From: JBBSAT01 sp044223665
GTDB taxonomy: Bacteria > Myxococcota_A > Polyangia > Polyangiales > Sandaracinaceae
NCBI GenBank assembly: GCA_044223665.1
Contig: JBGALT010000007.1
Coordinates: 1-64,000 of the forward strand
Length of the DNA: 64,000 nt
Direction of reading: 5' to 3'
A program made the translations under genes and the position numbers. Positions 13,926-22,503 of the stretch are shown piece after piece (position 1 is the stretch's first letter; every line of letters starts with the position of its first letter). Below the pieces are notes generated by a model that was not told the DNA's origin, did no database searches, and saw only the letters and a program-made list of their open reading frames with translations.

Positions 13926-16790
13926 ATGGATTCCAGCGCAGAACGAGCGGGCGCATCCCCCGCACCGGGCGCGCCCTCCGAGCCCGCGCCCGTTCCGCGC
14001 GCGCTGCGCATCGCGGTCGCGCTCCTCTTTCTCCCGCTCCTCGGCGCGCTGCTCGAGGTCCTCGCGCATCCCGAGGTGGCCACCCAGCGCGTGGGCGACG
14101 AGGCGCCCTTCGAGGCGCGCGTGCTCACGCTCTTCGATCCGCCCGCACTGCTCGGGCCCTACTCGCGCCATCAGTGGAGCCACCCGGGCCCGCTGGCGTT
14201 CTGGCTCTTCGGCCTTCCTTACCACGCGCTCGGACGCGCATCGTTCGTCATTCCTCTCGCGGCGCTCGCGTTGAGCGCAGCCGCGCTCGCGTCGATCGTG
14301 CGATCGGTGCTCGTGCTGACGCCCTCGCTCGCGGGTCGCGCCTTCGGGCTCGTATGCGTCGCGATCCTCGTGGGCAAGGCGAGCCTCACGCTCGACCCGG
14401 CCGGAACCGCGACGAGCTGGGGACCCGCGTGCACGCTGCTCCCGTTCGCAGCGCTGGTGCTGCTCGCCGCCGAGCTCGGGACCGGCGCGTGGCGAACGTG
14501 GCCTCTCGTGCTGCTGCTCCACGCGTTCGTGGTGCAGACGCACGTCCTCTACCTCGTGCCGGCGAGCCTCGCGGTCGCGATCGGGAGCGGGCTCGGGTGG
14601 CGCGCGTCGAGCGCATCGGCCTCGCGCGCGAGGGTCCTCGGTCGCGGGGGCGTCGTGCTCGCCGTCTCGTGGGCGCCCGTCGTGATCGACGAGCTCGTCG
14701 TGTCGGGCAACCTCGAGCAGATCGCGGCCTACTTCCTCGGCGCGCGCGCCGCCGCGAGCCCCGACGCAGCAGGCGCCGCAGTGCTCTTCGCGTGGCGGGC
14801 GACCGAGCCCTTTCGTGACCTGATCGGGCTGGGCCCACCGGTGGCGCGTCCGGATCCGATGGAAGAGGTGTCGGTCGTGGCCGTGGCGGCGGCGAGCGCG
14901 ACGGTGCTCGCGCTGGCGATCGTGCTGGCCCGCGGTCTCGCTCGTCCCCCGCGCGCGCCTCGCGACGGCGCGCGCATCCTCGCCGGCCTCGTGCTCGCCC
15001 TGCTCGTGACGGGGGCGCCGCTCCTGCTCCGCGTCGACGTTCCGGAGTGGCCCTACCTCACGTGGTGGGTCGGGGCGCTGAGCGTGCTCGGGCTCCTGGC
15101 GGCGGGGGCCACGCACCTGCGGCGCGCGCTCGATGCGCACAGCAGTCGCGTCGCGTCGGTGGCCTGCGTCGGTGCCGTGCTCGTCGTGGGGCTGCACACC
15201 GAGGCGCAGATCGGGCGCGCAGCTCGCTCCGCCGTCGAGCACGGTCGCCGCGACGCCGACGCGCTCGAGCCATTGCTGCCGGTGGTCGCGCATGCGCACG
15301 CGTGTCGCCCCGCGCTGCAGCTCGATGTCGGGGAGCCCTCGCTCTGGGGCGTGCTCGGGGCCACGCTCACGCACTTCGGTCGCGCGGGCACGCGCTTGCA
15401 CGTCGCGCCGGGCTGGGAGTTCATGTTCGGGCGCGGCTACCACGGTGGCGACGCCGGCGCGCGGCTCGTGATCCTGCCCTGGGACGATCACGGCTGTCCG
15501 GCCGTGGGCCGCGGAGAGCATCTGCGCCTGGCCGATTGCCGCGGCGAAGGCGAGACGGTCGTCGCGCGCGCGGCCGCCGTGCCGCTGGCGCTCACGCCCT
15601 GGCAGGCCGAGGGCGCCACGGGCGATCCCGCATGGCTCTTCGACGGCGAGCGCGGCGCCGATGGTGCGCCGTGGAATGCGCCCGGAGCGCTCGTCCTCGC
15701 GGAGGGCGCGCGCATCACGTTCGGCTTGCCCCCCGCGCGCCTGACGCGCGTCGCGATCACCAGCGACGACAACGACGTGCTGCGCGTCGAGCACACGAGC
15801 GACGGTGAGCACTGGGATCGGCTGGCCGACCTCGCGCCCACCGGCGCTTGGGGGCAGCGTACCCACGTGCTGGATTTGCCGGGCGATCGCGTCGTGCGCG
15901 CGCTGCGCGTCGGTCCCGTCGCCGGCGACGGCGCCTACGCGATCAGCGAGATCGCGGTGGAAGGCGAGCCCGACGCGGTGCGGGTGGTGACGAGCGTCGG
16001 TGCGCGCGGCGATCTGGGCGCGATCACCGATGGCGACGCCGGAGACCTGCGCGCGGTCCCCTTCGAGGGCGAGGCGCCGTCGATCACGATCGAGCTGCCA
16101 TCGTTCCCCGTCGCGGCGATTGCGGTGACGGCGACGACGTCACGCGAGGTGCGCGTGGAGGCATCGGTCGATGGTCACACCTTCTGGGAGGTCGGTCGCA
16201 TCCGCGCCGCAGCGAGCGAGAGCGCGGCGACGCGTCGCTTCCATCTCGACGACGACGTGCTGGCCTCGCACGTGCGGCTCACGGCCCTCGCCGGCGCCGA
16301 CCCGTGGCGCGTCGCCGAGATCACCCCGCTGCGGGCACCCGGCGCCGCGGTCGACGTGGGACTGCGCGCGGCGCGCTCGTCGCTGCGCGAGGGCTTCTCG
16401 CGCCACGAGGGCGACGAGGGCTGGGCGTGGATCGTCGGCCGCCGCGCCGTCGTCGCCGTGCCCTGGCCGGCCTCGCTCCCGCGCGCCGAGGGAGCCGACG
16501 TGCTCGTCTCGCTCGCGCCCTTCGACGGTCTCACCTCACCGGGCACGCTGAGCGTGCGGGCGGGCGGGACGAGCGTGGATGTTCCCCTCGCCGCGGGTCT
16601 GCAGACGGTGCGCGCGCACCTGCCCGCCCGCGCGCTGGCGACGGACGAGCTGGCCATCACGCTCGAGGCGAGCGACGCGATCTCGCCGCAGGCGCTCGGG
16701 CGCAGCGACGACGCGCGGGAGCTCTCCCTCGCGGTGCATCGCGTGGAGGTGCGTCCCTCGTTTCTCTTCTGCGTGGGCGCGGATCGTTGA
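13926..16790 (+). CDS. Large membrane protein (GT-C-like) with discoidin-like C-terminal domains
   Basis: 954 residues. Residues 25-480 hold roughly 10-11 membrane helices with a periplasmic loop after the first helix (VGDEAPFEARV, then YSRHQWSHPGPLAFWLF), the layout of GT-C/dolichyl-phosphate-mannose-type glycosyltransferases in which an acidic first loop is catalytic. From about 560 to 950 the protein is periplasmic, with at least two beta-sandwich units resembling F5/8 type C domains (WLFDGER..GADGAPWN, DNDVLRVEHTSDGEHWDRLA and, later, EVRVEASVDGHTFWEVGRIR). Probably a glycan-modifying enzyme that also binds glycans; the activity is inference. It is a single gene, with the repeat upstream and a convergent gene downstream. 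Confidence 0.75.
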   Translation: MDSSAERAGASPAPGAPSEPAPVPRALRIAVALLFLPLLGALLEVLAHPEVATQRVGDEAPFEARVLTLFDPPALLGPYSRHQWSHPGPLAFWLFGLPYHALGRASFVIPLAALALSAAALASIVRSVLVLTPSLAGRAFGLVCVAILVGKASLTLDPAGTATSWGPACTLLPFAALVLLAAELGTGAWRTWPLVLLLHAFVVQTHVLYLVPASLAVAIGSGLGWRASSASASRARVLGRGGVVLAVSWAPVVIDELVVSGNLEQIAAYFLGARAAASPDAAGAAVLFAWRATEPFRDLIGLGPPVARPDPMEEVSVVAVAAASATVLALAIVLARGLARPPRAPRDGARILAGLVLALLVTGAPLLLRVDVPEWPYLTWWVGALSVLGLLAAGATHLRRALDAHSSRVASVACVGAVLVVGLHTEAQIGRAARSAVEHGRRDADALEPLLPVVAHAHACRPALQLDVGEPSLWGVLGATLTHFGRAGTRLHVAPGWEFMFGRGYHGGDAGARLVILPWDDHGCPAVGRGEHLRLADCRGEGETVVARAAAVPLALTPWQAEGATGDPAWLFDGERGADGAPWNAPGALVLAEGARITFGLPPARLTRVAITSDDNDVLRVEHTSDGEHWDRLADLAPTGAWGQRTHVLDLPGDRVVRALRVGPVAGDGAYAISEIAVEGEPDAVRVVTSVGARGDLGAITDGDAGDLRAVPFEGEAPSITIELPSFPVAAIAVTATTSREVRVEASVDGHTFWEVGRIRAAASESAATRRFHLDDDVLASHVRLTALAGADPWRVAEITPLRAPGAAVDVGLRAARSSLREGFSRHEGDEGWAWIVGRRAVVAVPWPASLPRAEGADVLVSLAPFDGLTSPGTLSVRAGGTSVDVPLAAGLQTVRAHLPARALATDELAITLEASDAISPQALGRSDDARELSLAVHRVEVRPSFLFCVGADR

Positions 16791-17555
16791 TCACGCGCCC
16801 CGCGCGGCGGCGATCACGCGCTTGACGCGATCGACCGGGCCGGTCGTCGTCTGGATGTTGAAGTTGATCACGCAGCGGTGCTTCTTGCCGTAGAACGGCT
16901 TCACCGAGTGCACGATGTCGTAGGGCCAGATCATCAGCATGCCCTTCTTGGGCCGGATGAAGTGGCTCATGCCGCGGAGGTGGAAGCAGAAGGCTCCGCT
17001 GTAGGGATGGTCGGCGAGCGGCTCGCCATCCGAGAGGTAGTAGCCACCGACGAACGCCATCTGCGGCTCCTCCTCGGGGGTCCATCGGCAGTGGTTGTGC
17101 TTCTGGTGGCCGCGCCCGGCGAAGGGCTCGTAGTACTGCACCCAGCTCTCGGTGACGCGTGAGCGGCGCGCGTGCTCGACGCCGATGCCATCGAGCAGCT
17201 CGTAGAGCGAGGCCTCGACGCGCTCGCGGATCGTCTTCACGCCCGGGTGATCGAACGAGAGGAAGTCGTTCGGCGGCACGAAGTACCGGCTGCCGATCGG
17301 GTTCAGCTCCGTGTTCTCGGTCCAGCGATCGCGGAGCGGCTCGCGCGGCTCGTAGCCGGCCTGGCGCTCGCCGTCGTAGCGCTCGGGCAGCTCCTGTCCC
17401 ATGCGCTTCTGGGCGCCGGTGAGCACGCGCAGGCCGTGCTCGTAGACCTCGTCGTGGAGCGCGTCGTCGTCGAATACGCGCATGAAGACGGGGATCGGCG
17501 CCAGGTGGAAGACGTGCGGCGTGCCCGTGGCGTAGAGCGGATCGTCGTAGCGCAT
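16791..17555 (-). CDS. Putative 2OG-Fe(II) oxygenase-like protein
   Basis: 254 residues, ATG at 17555 (longer upstream frames lack support). The C-terminal half has TESWVQYYEPFAGRGHQKHN then FVGGYYLSDGEP, PYSGAFCFHLRG, and MLMIWPYDIVHSVKPFYGKK followed by HRCVINFNI. This matches the double-stranded beta-helix of TIGR02466-like oxygenases, with a proximal His cluster (HQKHNH), the distal His of IVHSV and the Arg of HRCVIN that would bind 2-oxoglutarate. The exact HxD ligand pair is not obvious (HNH rather than HxD), so the metal site may be altered. The substrate is unknown. Confidence 0.65.
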   Translation of the reverse strand: MRYDDPLYATGTPHVFHLAPIPVFMRVFDDDALHDEVYEHGLRVLTGAQKRMGQELPERYDGERQAGYEPREPLRDRWTENTELNPIGSRYFVPPNDFLSFDHPGVKTIRERVEASLYELLDGIGVEHARRSRVTESWVQYYEPFAGRGHQKHNHCRWTPEEEPQMAFVGGYYLSDGEPLADHPYSGAFCFHLRGMSHFIRPKKGMLMIWPYDIVHSVKPFYGKKHRCVINFNIQTTTGPVDRVKRVIAAARGA

Positions 17556-17662
17556 GCGCGGCCTCTGCCCGCGACGGTGGGAGCCTTCGTGCGCAGGGTC
17601 AAGCGAGGTCGGGCACAGGATGGCGCGCGCGATCGCCGCCGAGCGCGCGTGGCCGGCGCCCG

Positions 17663-17677
17663 AAATGTAGTACATTT
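17663..17677 (+). promoter_or_regulatory. Palindromic operator overlapping the brnT promoter
   Basis: AAATGTA-G-TACATTT is a perfect inverted repeat ending 5 bases before the GTG of brnT. It overlaps a likely -10 (TACATT), so the transcript would be nearly leaderless. BrnA antitoxins repress their own operon (family knowledge), which makes this the likely binding site. It is unusually AT-rich for the region. Confidence 0.65.
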
Positions 17678-17682
17678 GCCAG

Positions 17683-17949
17683 GTGCGCTTCGAATGGGAC
17701 AGTGCAAAGGCCCGTACGAACGCACGCAAGCACGGAGTCACCTTCGCCGAGGCGGTGACCGCGTTCGACGACGCGCTCGGCGCCTACTACGCGGATGCCC
17801 TTCATCCCGACCGTTTCATCCTGATCGGCGCCTCCTCGAAGAATCGCGTGCTCTACGTCGTGTACGCGGAGGTCGTTCTCGATCGCATCCGGATCATCAG
17901 CGCCCGAAAGGCCACGGCCCATGAAAAAGCGCGCTACGAGATCGACTGA
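17683..17949 (+). CDS. brnT: BrnT family toxin
   Basis: 88 residues, GTG start. It has the full BrnT signature: FEWDSAKARTNARKHGVTFAEA at the N-terminus, FDD then HPDRFILIGASSKNRVLYVV, and RIRIISARKATAHEKARYE at the end, with the Arg/Lys/Glu/His residues of the RelE-like ribonuclease fold. Known BrnT proteins cleave mRNA and stop translation. It overlaps brnA by 29 bases. Confidence 0.92.
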   Translation: MRFEWDSAKARTNARKHGVTFAEAVTAFDDALGAYYADALHPDRFILIGASSKNRVLYVVYAEVVLDRIRIISARKATAHEKARYEID

Positions 17950-18292
17950 ACGACCGACGAAGCGCTCGCGGTCGCGCTCGCGCGATCCGCTCGCGGGGCC
18001 TGTGGACTTCGATCGCTTCGGGCCCGTACGCCGAAACGCGTTCGCCGGGGCGAGCGAGCCGGCGGGGCCTTCGCTCGCTGCGCTCTGGGAGATGCCCGAG
18101 CTCGGCCAGGGCGCAGTGCTCCTACGACGGGGACGTCCGAAGAAGGGTGCTTCGCGCAAGACGGAGGTGCGCTCGATGAGGCTGCCCTCCGAGACGTGGA
18201 AGCGCGTGGAAGAAGTCGCGCGCAAGAAGCACCTGAACCTGCATCAGGCGATGCGGGAGGCGGTGCTCGGCTGGGTTCGCCGGGCCGGCTGA
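17921..18292 (+). CDS. brnA: BrnA-like antitoxin
   Basis: 123 residues, ATG at 17921. It has a Lys/Arg-rich N-terminus, an acidic-aromatic middle (DFDRFGPVRRNAF), and a C-terminal ribbon-helix-helix: GRPKKGASRKTEVRSMRLPS then ETWKRVEEVARKKHLNLHQA. Operon order toxin-antitoxin is standard for brnTA. It neutralises BrnT and probably represses via the palindrome at 17663-17677. It is longer than average for BrnA because of the N-terminal part. Confidence 0.85.
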   Translation: MKKRATRSTERPTKRSRSRSRDPLAGPVDFDRFGPVRRNAFAGASEPAGPSLAALWEMPELGQGAVLLRRGRPKKGASRKTEVRSMRLPSETWKRVEEVARKKHLNLHQAMREAVLGWVRRAG

Positions 18293-18375
18293 GCTTCGCA
18301 TCGGGCCGCGAGCGGGCCGAGCCGATCGCGCGCGCCGGTCCGCCGGGCGCCGCGCCGTGTTACGAACGCTCGTCC

Positions 18376-19806
18376 ATGGCTCGGCGCGCGCTCGTCACGG
18401 TGGTCGTCGGCGACGAGTATCGTCGCTTCTACGACGCGCACATCCGGGCGGGGCACGAGCGCTACGCGCGGCAGCTCGGCTGTCCGCTGGTGGTGCTCGG
18501 GCGGCGCCTCTCGAGCGGGAGCGCGGTCGATCACCCGCACGCGAGCTGGGAGAAGGTGAAGATCCTCGAGGAGCCCGAGCTCGCGGGCTTCGAGCGCCTC
18601 TGCTGGATCGACGCCGACGTCGTGGTGATCGGCGAGCCGCCCGATCCCTTCGCGCTCGCGAAGGACGGCTGGCTCGCGGTGGACGACGACACCTACGGCG
18701 TGGCGGCGCAGGCGGCGCTCGGTCGGCGCTGGTGGTACGGGTTCCTTCCGGAGCGCGCTTGGCCCGAGCGCGTGATCAACACGGGCCTCTTCGTCGTCGG
18801 GCGCGAGCACGCGCCGGTGCTGCGGGCGGTGCTCGATGCATACGGCGGACGCTGGGATCAGGGGCCGCTCAGCTACCACTTGCTCGGCACCCCCGGTGCC
18901 ACGCTGGGCCCATCGGATCTGAACCGGCTCGTCGTGCACCACCTCGGCGTGCGCGGCTACGGGCCGCGCTCGATGCGCGAGCTCGTCGGGCGCCCGGGCC
19001 TCGTGCACTTCGCGGCGTCGTCGGCGATGCGCACGCCGGACTACCTCGCGTGGGCCGAGGCCGCGGCCGAGGGAAGAGAGGCGGGCGTGGGTCTGACGGC
19101 GCGCGCTGCGCTGCGCGCGCTGCGCTATGCGATCGAGCGGCCGGCGCGCGCGCGGGCCGAGGCGATCCTCGCTCGACATCCGCGCCTCGTCGGCCGCTTG
19201 CTCGCGCCGGCGCTCGATGCGCGTGTGCCGCGGCTCGGCCCGGCGCTCGCGTCGGTCGCCGCATGGCAGGAGCACGTGCTCGGCCAGGCCCTCGCGCACA
19301 CGCCGCGCCTGCTCGTCTCCCGTGCGCAGGAAGCATTCCCGGGCTGGGTCACGGTGGATCCCGTCACGCCGATGTTGAGCGGCACCTCGAACCGGAAGCT
19401 CGGCGCCTCCGAGGACGCGGTCATGACGCGCCTCGACGCGCTCGCCGCGGTCGGGCCGCGTCCGGCGCGTAGTCTCGAGGCGATGGTGGTGCTCGGCACG
19501 CTCGAGGCGCTCGACGAGGCCGAGCGCGTCCCCTTTCTCCGCGCCTGCCGACGCGCGACGCGCGGGTCGGTCACGCTCCTCGTCGCAGCGCCGACCACCG
19601 AGCGCGTCACGGACACGCGGATCGGTGCGCAGATCGCCCTCCGCCACGCGCTCGAGCGCGCGCCGCTCGAAGCGCTCCTCGGAGAGGCGGGCCTGCGCGC
19701 CCGCGTGCGCTCGACCGACGACGAGGGCGCTCTGCTCACGGGGCTCGGGCCGCGGCCGCTGCGTCCTCCGCACGGGCACTGGCTCGTCACGCTCGAGGAG
19801 GGCTGA
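18376..19806 (+). CDS. Glycosyltransferase (GT-A, DxD) with methyltransferase-like C-terminus
   Basis: 476 residues, ATG at 18376. The N-terminal 250 residues form a nucleotide-sugar transferase: VTVVVGDEYRRFYDAHIRAG, a GCPLVVLG strand, HASWEKVKIL and the DxD site CWIDADVVVIGEP, then VINTGLFVV and SDLNRLVVHHLG. This resembles GMA12/MNN10-type or DUF616-type galactosyl/mannosyl transferases. The C-terminal part (VVLGTLEALDEAERVPFLRA, then CRRATRGSVTLLVAAP) reads like the second half of a SAM methyltransferase without its GxGxG loop. First gene of the glycan cluster; the next gene starts 2 bases downstream. Confidence 0.8.
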   Translation: MARRALVTVVVGDEYRRFYDAHIRAGHERYARQLGCPLVVLGRRLSSGSAVDHPHASWEKVKILEEPELAGFERLCWIDADVVVIGEPPDPFALAKDGWLAVDDDTYGVAAQAALGRRWWYGFLPERAWPERVINTGLFVVGREHAPVLRAVLDAYGGRWDQGPLSYHLLGTPGATLGPSDLNRLVVHHLGVRGYGPRSMRELVGRPGLVHFAASSAMRTPDYLAWAEAAAEGREAGVGLTARAALRALRYAIERPARARAEAILARHPRLVGRLLAPALDARVPRLGPALASVAAWQEHVLGQALAHTPRLLVSRAQEAFPGWVTVDPVTPMLSGTSNRKLGASEDAVMTRLDALAAVGPRPARSLEAMVVLGTLEALDEAERVPFLRACRRATRGSVTLLVAAPTTERVTDTRIGAQIALRHALERAPLEALLGEAGLRARVRSTDDEGALLTGLGPRPLRPPHGHWLVTLEEG

Positions 19807-19807
19807 G

Positions 19808-21043
19808 GTGGCGCCCTCGCCCGAGAGCGCGCCCCTGGCTCACCGCATCGCGCGCCAGCTCGTGACCGGCGCGTCGCTGCTCGCGCTCGCGAGCGGCGCG
19901 CACAAGGTGGCGATGTTCGTGATGCGGGCGCGCGTCGGCCGGCTCGGAGGAGCCGAGGCGCTGGGGTCGGTCACGAGCGTGCTCACCGTCACGTGGATGG
20001 TCTCGGCGCTCTCGCACCTCGGCATGCCGGACCACGCGCTCGTGCGCGCCGCCCTGCCCGACGAGAGCGCCCTCGCGCGGGCGCGCGCGCGTCACACGCT
20101 CTTCCTCGTTTCGGCCTTCGTCGCGCTGGCGCTCTCGCTCGCGCTCGCCTTGCCGCGCGCGACCGACGCCGCGCTGGCCGCGCTCCTCGTGATCGGCGCG
20201 ATCGCGCAGCACGCGTCGAGCGTGACCCTTCAGACGCTCCGCGGCGCCGGCCGGCCGGGGCTCGAGTCGATCTCGCTCGCGGTCGCTGCGGCGCTGCTCG
20301 CCGCGGGCGCGTGGATCGCCACCGATGCGCGCGCCGTCGCAGCGAGCTACGTGCTCTCGGGCCTCGTGTTCGTCGGGGCGCTCGCGCTCGGCATCCGCTC
20401 GGTTCCGGCGCTGCGTCCCGCACGGCCCAGCCTCGCCGCGGCGCTCGACGAGGTCCGGCGCTCGCTCCCGCTCTTCGTCGTGGGCGTGACCGCGTTCGGG
20501 CTGGGGAGCTCGGACGTGATGGTCAGCACCCACGCGCTCGGGGATGCCGCGGTCGGTCGCCTCACGTGCGCGACGATGGTGGTGCGAACGGGCTTCCAGC
20601 TCCCGTGGATCCTCGGAACGCTCGCGCTCGCGCGTACGAGAGATGCCGGGGTCGATCGCGCCCGCCTGACCGCGGGGCTCGCGCTGGTCGCGGCGCTGCT
20701 CGGCGCGGCGGCGGGTGGCACGGCGGTGCTGACGGGCGAGCTCGCGTCGCGCGCGTTCGGCGTGCCGCTCGTCGAGATCGATGGAGCGCTTCACGTCTCG
20801 GCCCTCCTCGCGCCCATCGTCTACGTGGCCGTCGTCCTGCTCCCGCTCGGGATGGCGCTCGCGCTCGCGGCCACGCTGCGCGCGACGCTCGCGGCGGCGG
20901 CGGTCGCCGTCGTGACGAGCCTCGCGCTCGGTCGCACGCATGGGATCGAGGGCGTGCAGGTTGGCCACGCGGCCGGTCACGCGGTGCTCGCGGCAGGCAT
21001 CTTCCTCGGCCTGCGGCGGGCGCCCGAAGAGAGGGCCGCGTGA
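19808..21043 (+). CDS. Polysaccharide flippase-like membrane protein (MATE/Wzx type)
   Basis: 411 residues from the GTG at 19808, about 12-14 membrane helices. The N-terminus (LVTGASLLALASGAHKVAMF, then RLGGAEALGSVTSVLTV) is typical of O-antigen/teichoic-acid exporters. It would flip lipid-linked glycans across the inner membrane. It lies between two glycosyltransferases and ends overlapping the next start (GTGA), so it is co-translated. Confidence 0.82.
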   Translation: MAPSPESAPLAHRIARQLVTGASLLALASGAHKVAMFVMRARVGRLGGAEALGSVTSVLTVTWMVSALSHLGMPDHALVRAALPDESALARARARHTLFLVSAFVALALSLALALPRATDAALAALLVIGAIAQHASSVTLQTLRGAGRPGLESISLAVAAALLAAGAWIATDARAVAASYVLSGLVFVGALALGIRSVPALRPARPSLAAALDEVRRSLPLFVVGVTAFGLGSSDVMVSTHALGDAAVGRLTCATMVVRTGFQLPWILGTLALARTRDAGVDRARLTAGLALVAALLGAAAGGTAVLTGELASRAFGVPLVEIDGALHVSALLAPIVYVAVVLLPLGMALALAATLRATLAAAAVAVVTSLALGRTHGIEGVQVGHAAGHAVLAAGIFLGLRRAPEERAA

Positions 21044-22503
21044 GCGCGCCCGTCGTCATCGCGCCGAGCTTCCCGCGCCGCACCGCGGCCAGCGACGGCC
21101 AGTCGGTCTACGTCGTGGAGTCGGCGCACGCGCTCGCCGCGCGCCGCGGCCCGCTGCGCGCGATCGCGCTCCGCCTCGAGGGCGAGCCGCCCCACGAGCG
21201 CGACGGACCGATCGAGATCGTGCGCGTCGATCCGGGCGTGTCGATCGCCACGCCCTTCGCGCTCTACGAGGCGTCGCACTTCGAGCGCGTCATGGCGCGG
21301 CTGGCCTCGGAGGCGACGCGCCTGGTCCCGGCGGGAGCGCCGGTTCTCGTGCACGGCTACGAGCTCGGGCCGACCGCGGCGGCGCTCGCCGCGCGCGGGC
21401 ATCGCGTGGTCGCCGTGCTGCACTACTTGCTCGCGCAGGAGCTCGAGCACTACCTCGCCGGCGCGGACGATCCCTTTCGTCGATCGGTCATGCCGCCGGC
21501 GCTCGGTCTCCTCGCCGCGGCTTGGCCGGCGCGAGCGCGAGGCCTGCTCGCGGGCGCGGCCGGCCGCAGCGCGCGTCGGCTCTCGCACCCAGCGTTCAGC
21601 AAGGAGTGCTCGCCCCGGAGGACCCGGACGGAAGCGGGCGGAGCCAGCGGACGGGAGGGGCCGGAGCGGGCGAGCCGATCAGCGCTCGGCGCGATCGTGG
21701 GATCGGCGAGCGAGCGGCTCGGCGCCGACATCGTCCGCCACCAGCTCGGCAAGCTCGCGATGGAGCAGCAGCTCTTCGCCGCCGCCGACCTCGCCGTCGG
21801 CGTGAGCGAAGGCTTCGCCGAGGCCATGCGGCGCTTCCATCCACGCGCGCGGATCGTGTTCTGTCACGCCGGGCGCCCCGAGGACGTCTCCGAGGCACGG
21901 TGGTCGCCGTCGGAGCGCATCCGCCTGCTCGCCGTCGGACGCCCGACGCCGCAGAAGGGCTGGGACGTGCTCGCGCGCGCCCTCGGCCACATCGAGGCCG
22001 ACGAGCCGGCGATCGCCGATCGCCTCTCGCTCACCGTCGTCGGCGGCACGCGCGCGTGGGCCGGCCCCCACTCGGCGTTCGGTGCCGAGACGCGGCGCGC
22101 GCTGACGTCGCTGTCCCGCGTGGTCGTTCACGACGCGGGTCGCCTCGATCGTGCCGAGCTCCTCGCGCGCTACGGCGAGGCCGACGTCCTGGTCCATCCC
22201 TCGGACTACGAGCCCTTCGGGCTGGTTCTGCTCGAGGCGATGAGCGCTGGATGTCCCGTGCTCGCGCTCGACACCGACGGCGCGCGCGACGTGATCGAGG
22301 ACGGCCGGAGCGGCTGGCTCGTCCGCGCCGGCGGCTGGAAGGGGCGCTCCACGCGCCTGGCCGCCGCGATCGCCGCGCTCACGCGGCTCGACGAGCCCGC
22401 GTGGCGTGCGCGCCGCGCCGCCGCCCACGCGCGTGCGCGCTCGTTCAGCTGGGATCGGACGGCCGAGGCCCTCGATCGCTGGCTCTCGGGGGCGGCTCGC
22501 TGA
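21040..22503 (+). CDS. Glycosyltransferase family 4-like (GT-B)
   Basis: 487 residues, GTG at 21040. The N-terminal half carries the acceptor domain (VVIAPSFPRRTAASDGQSVY, then VLVHGYELGPTAAALAARGH). The donor half has IRLLAVGRPTPQKGWDVLAR, a GAETRRALTSL segment and the EX7E motif YEPFGLVLLEAMSAGCPVLA with DTDGARDVIEDG. An Arg-rich insertion near residues 185-215 (SHPAFSKECSPRRTRTEAGG) is unusual. It likely adds sugars to a lipid-linked glycan. The 3' end overlaps the convergent GT2 gene by 59 bases. Confidence 0.9.
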   Translation: MSAPVVIAPSFPRRTAASDGQSVYVVESAHALAARRGPLRAIALRLEGEPPHERDGPIEIVRVDPGVSIATPFALYEASHFERVMARLASEATRLVPAGAPVLVHGYELGPTAAALAARGHRVVAVLHYLLAQELEHYLAGADDPFRRSVMPPALGLLAAAWPARARGLLAGAAGRSARRLSHPAFSKECSPRRTRTEAGGASGREGPERASRSALGAIVGSASERLGADIVRHQLGKLAMEQQLFAAADLAVGVSEGFAEAMRRFHPRARIVFCHAGRPEDVSEARWSPSERIRLLAVGRPTPQKGWDVLARALGHIEADEPAIADRLSLTVVGGTRAWAGPHSAFGAETRRALTSLSRVVVHDAGRLDRAELLARYGEADVLVHPSDYEPFGLVLLEAMSAGCPVLALDTDGARDVIEDGRSGWLVRAGGWKGRSTRLAAAIAALTRLDEPAWRARRAAAHARARSFSWDRTAEALDRWLSGAAR

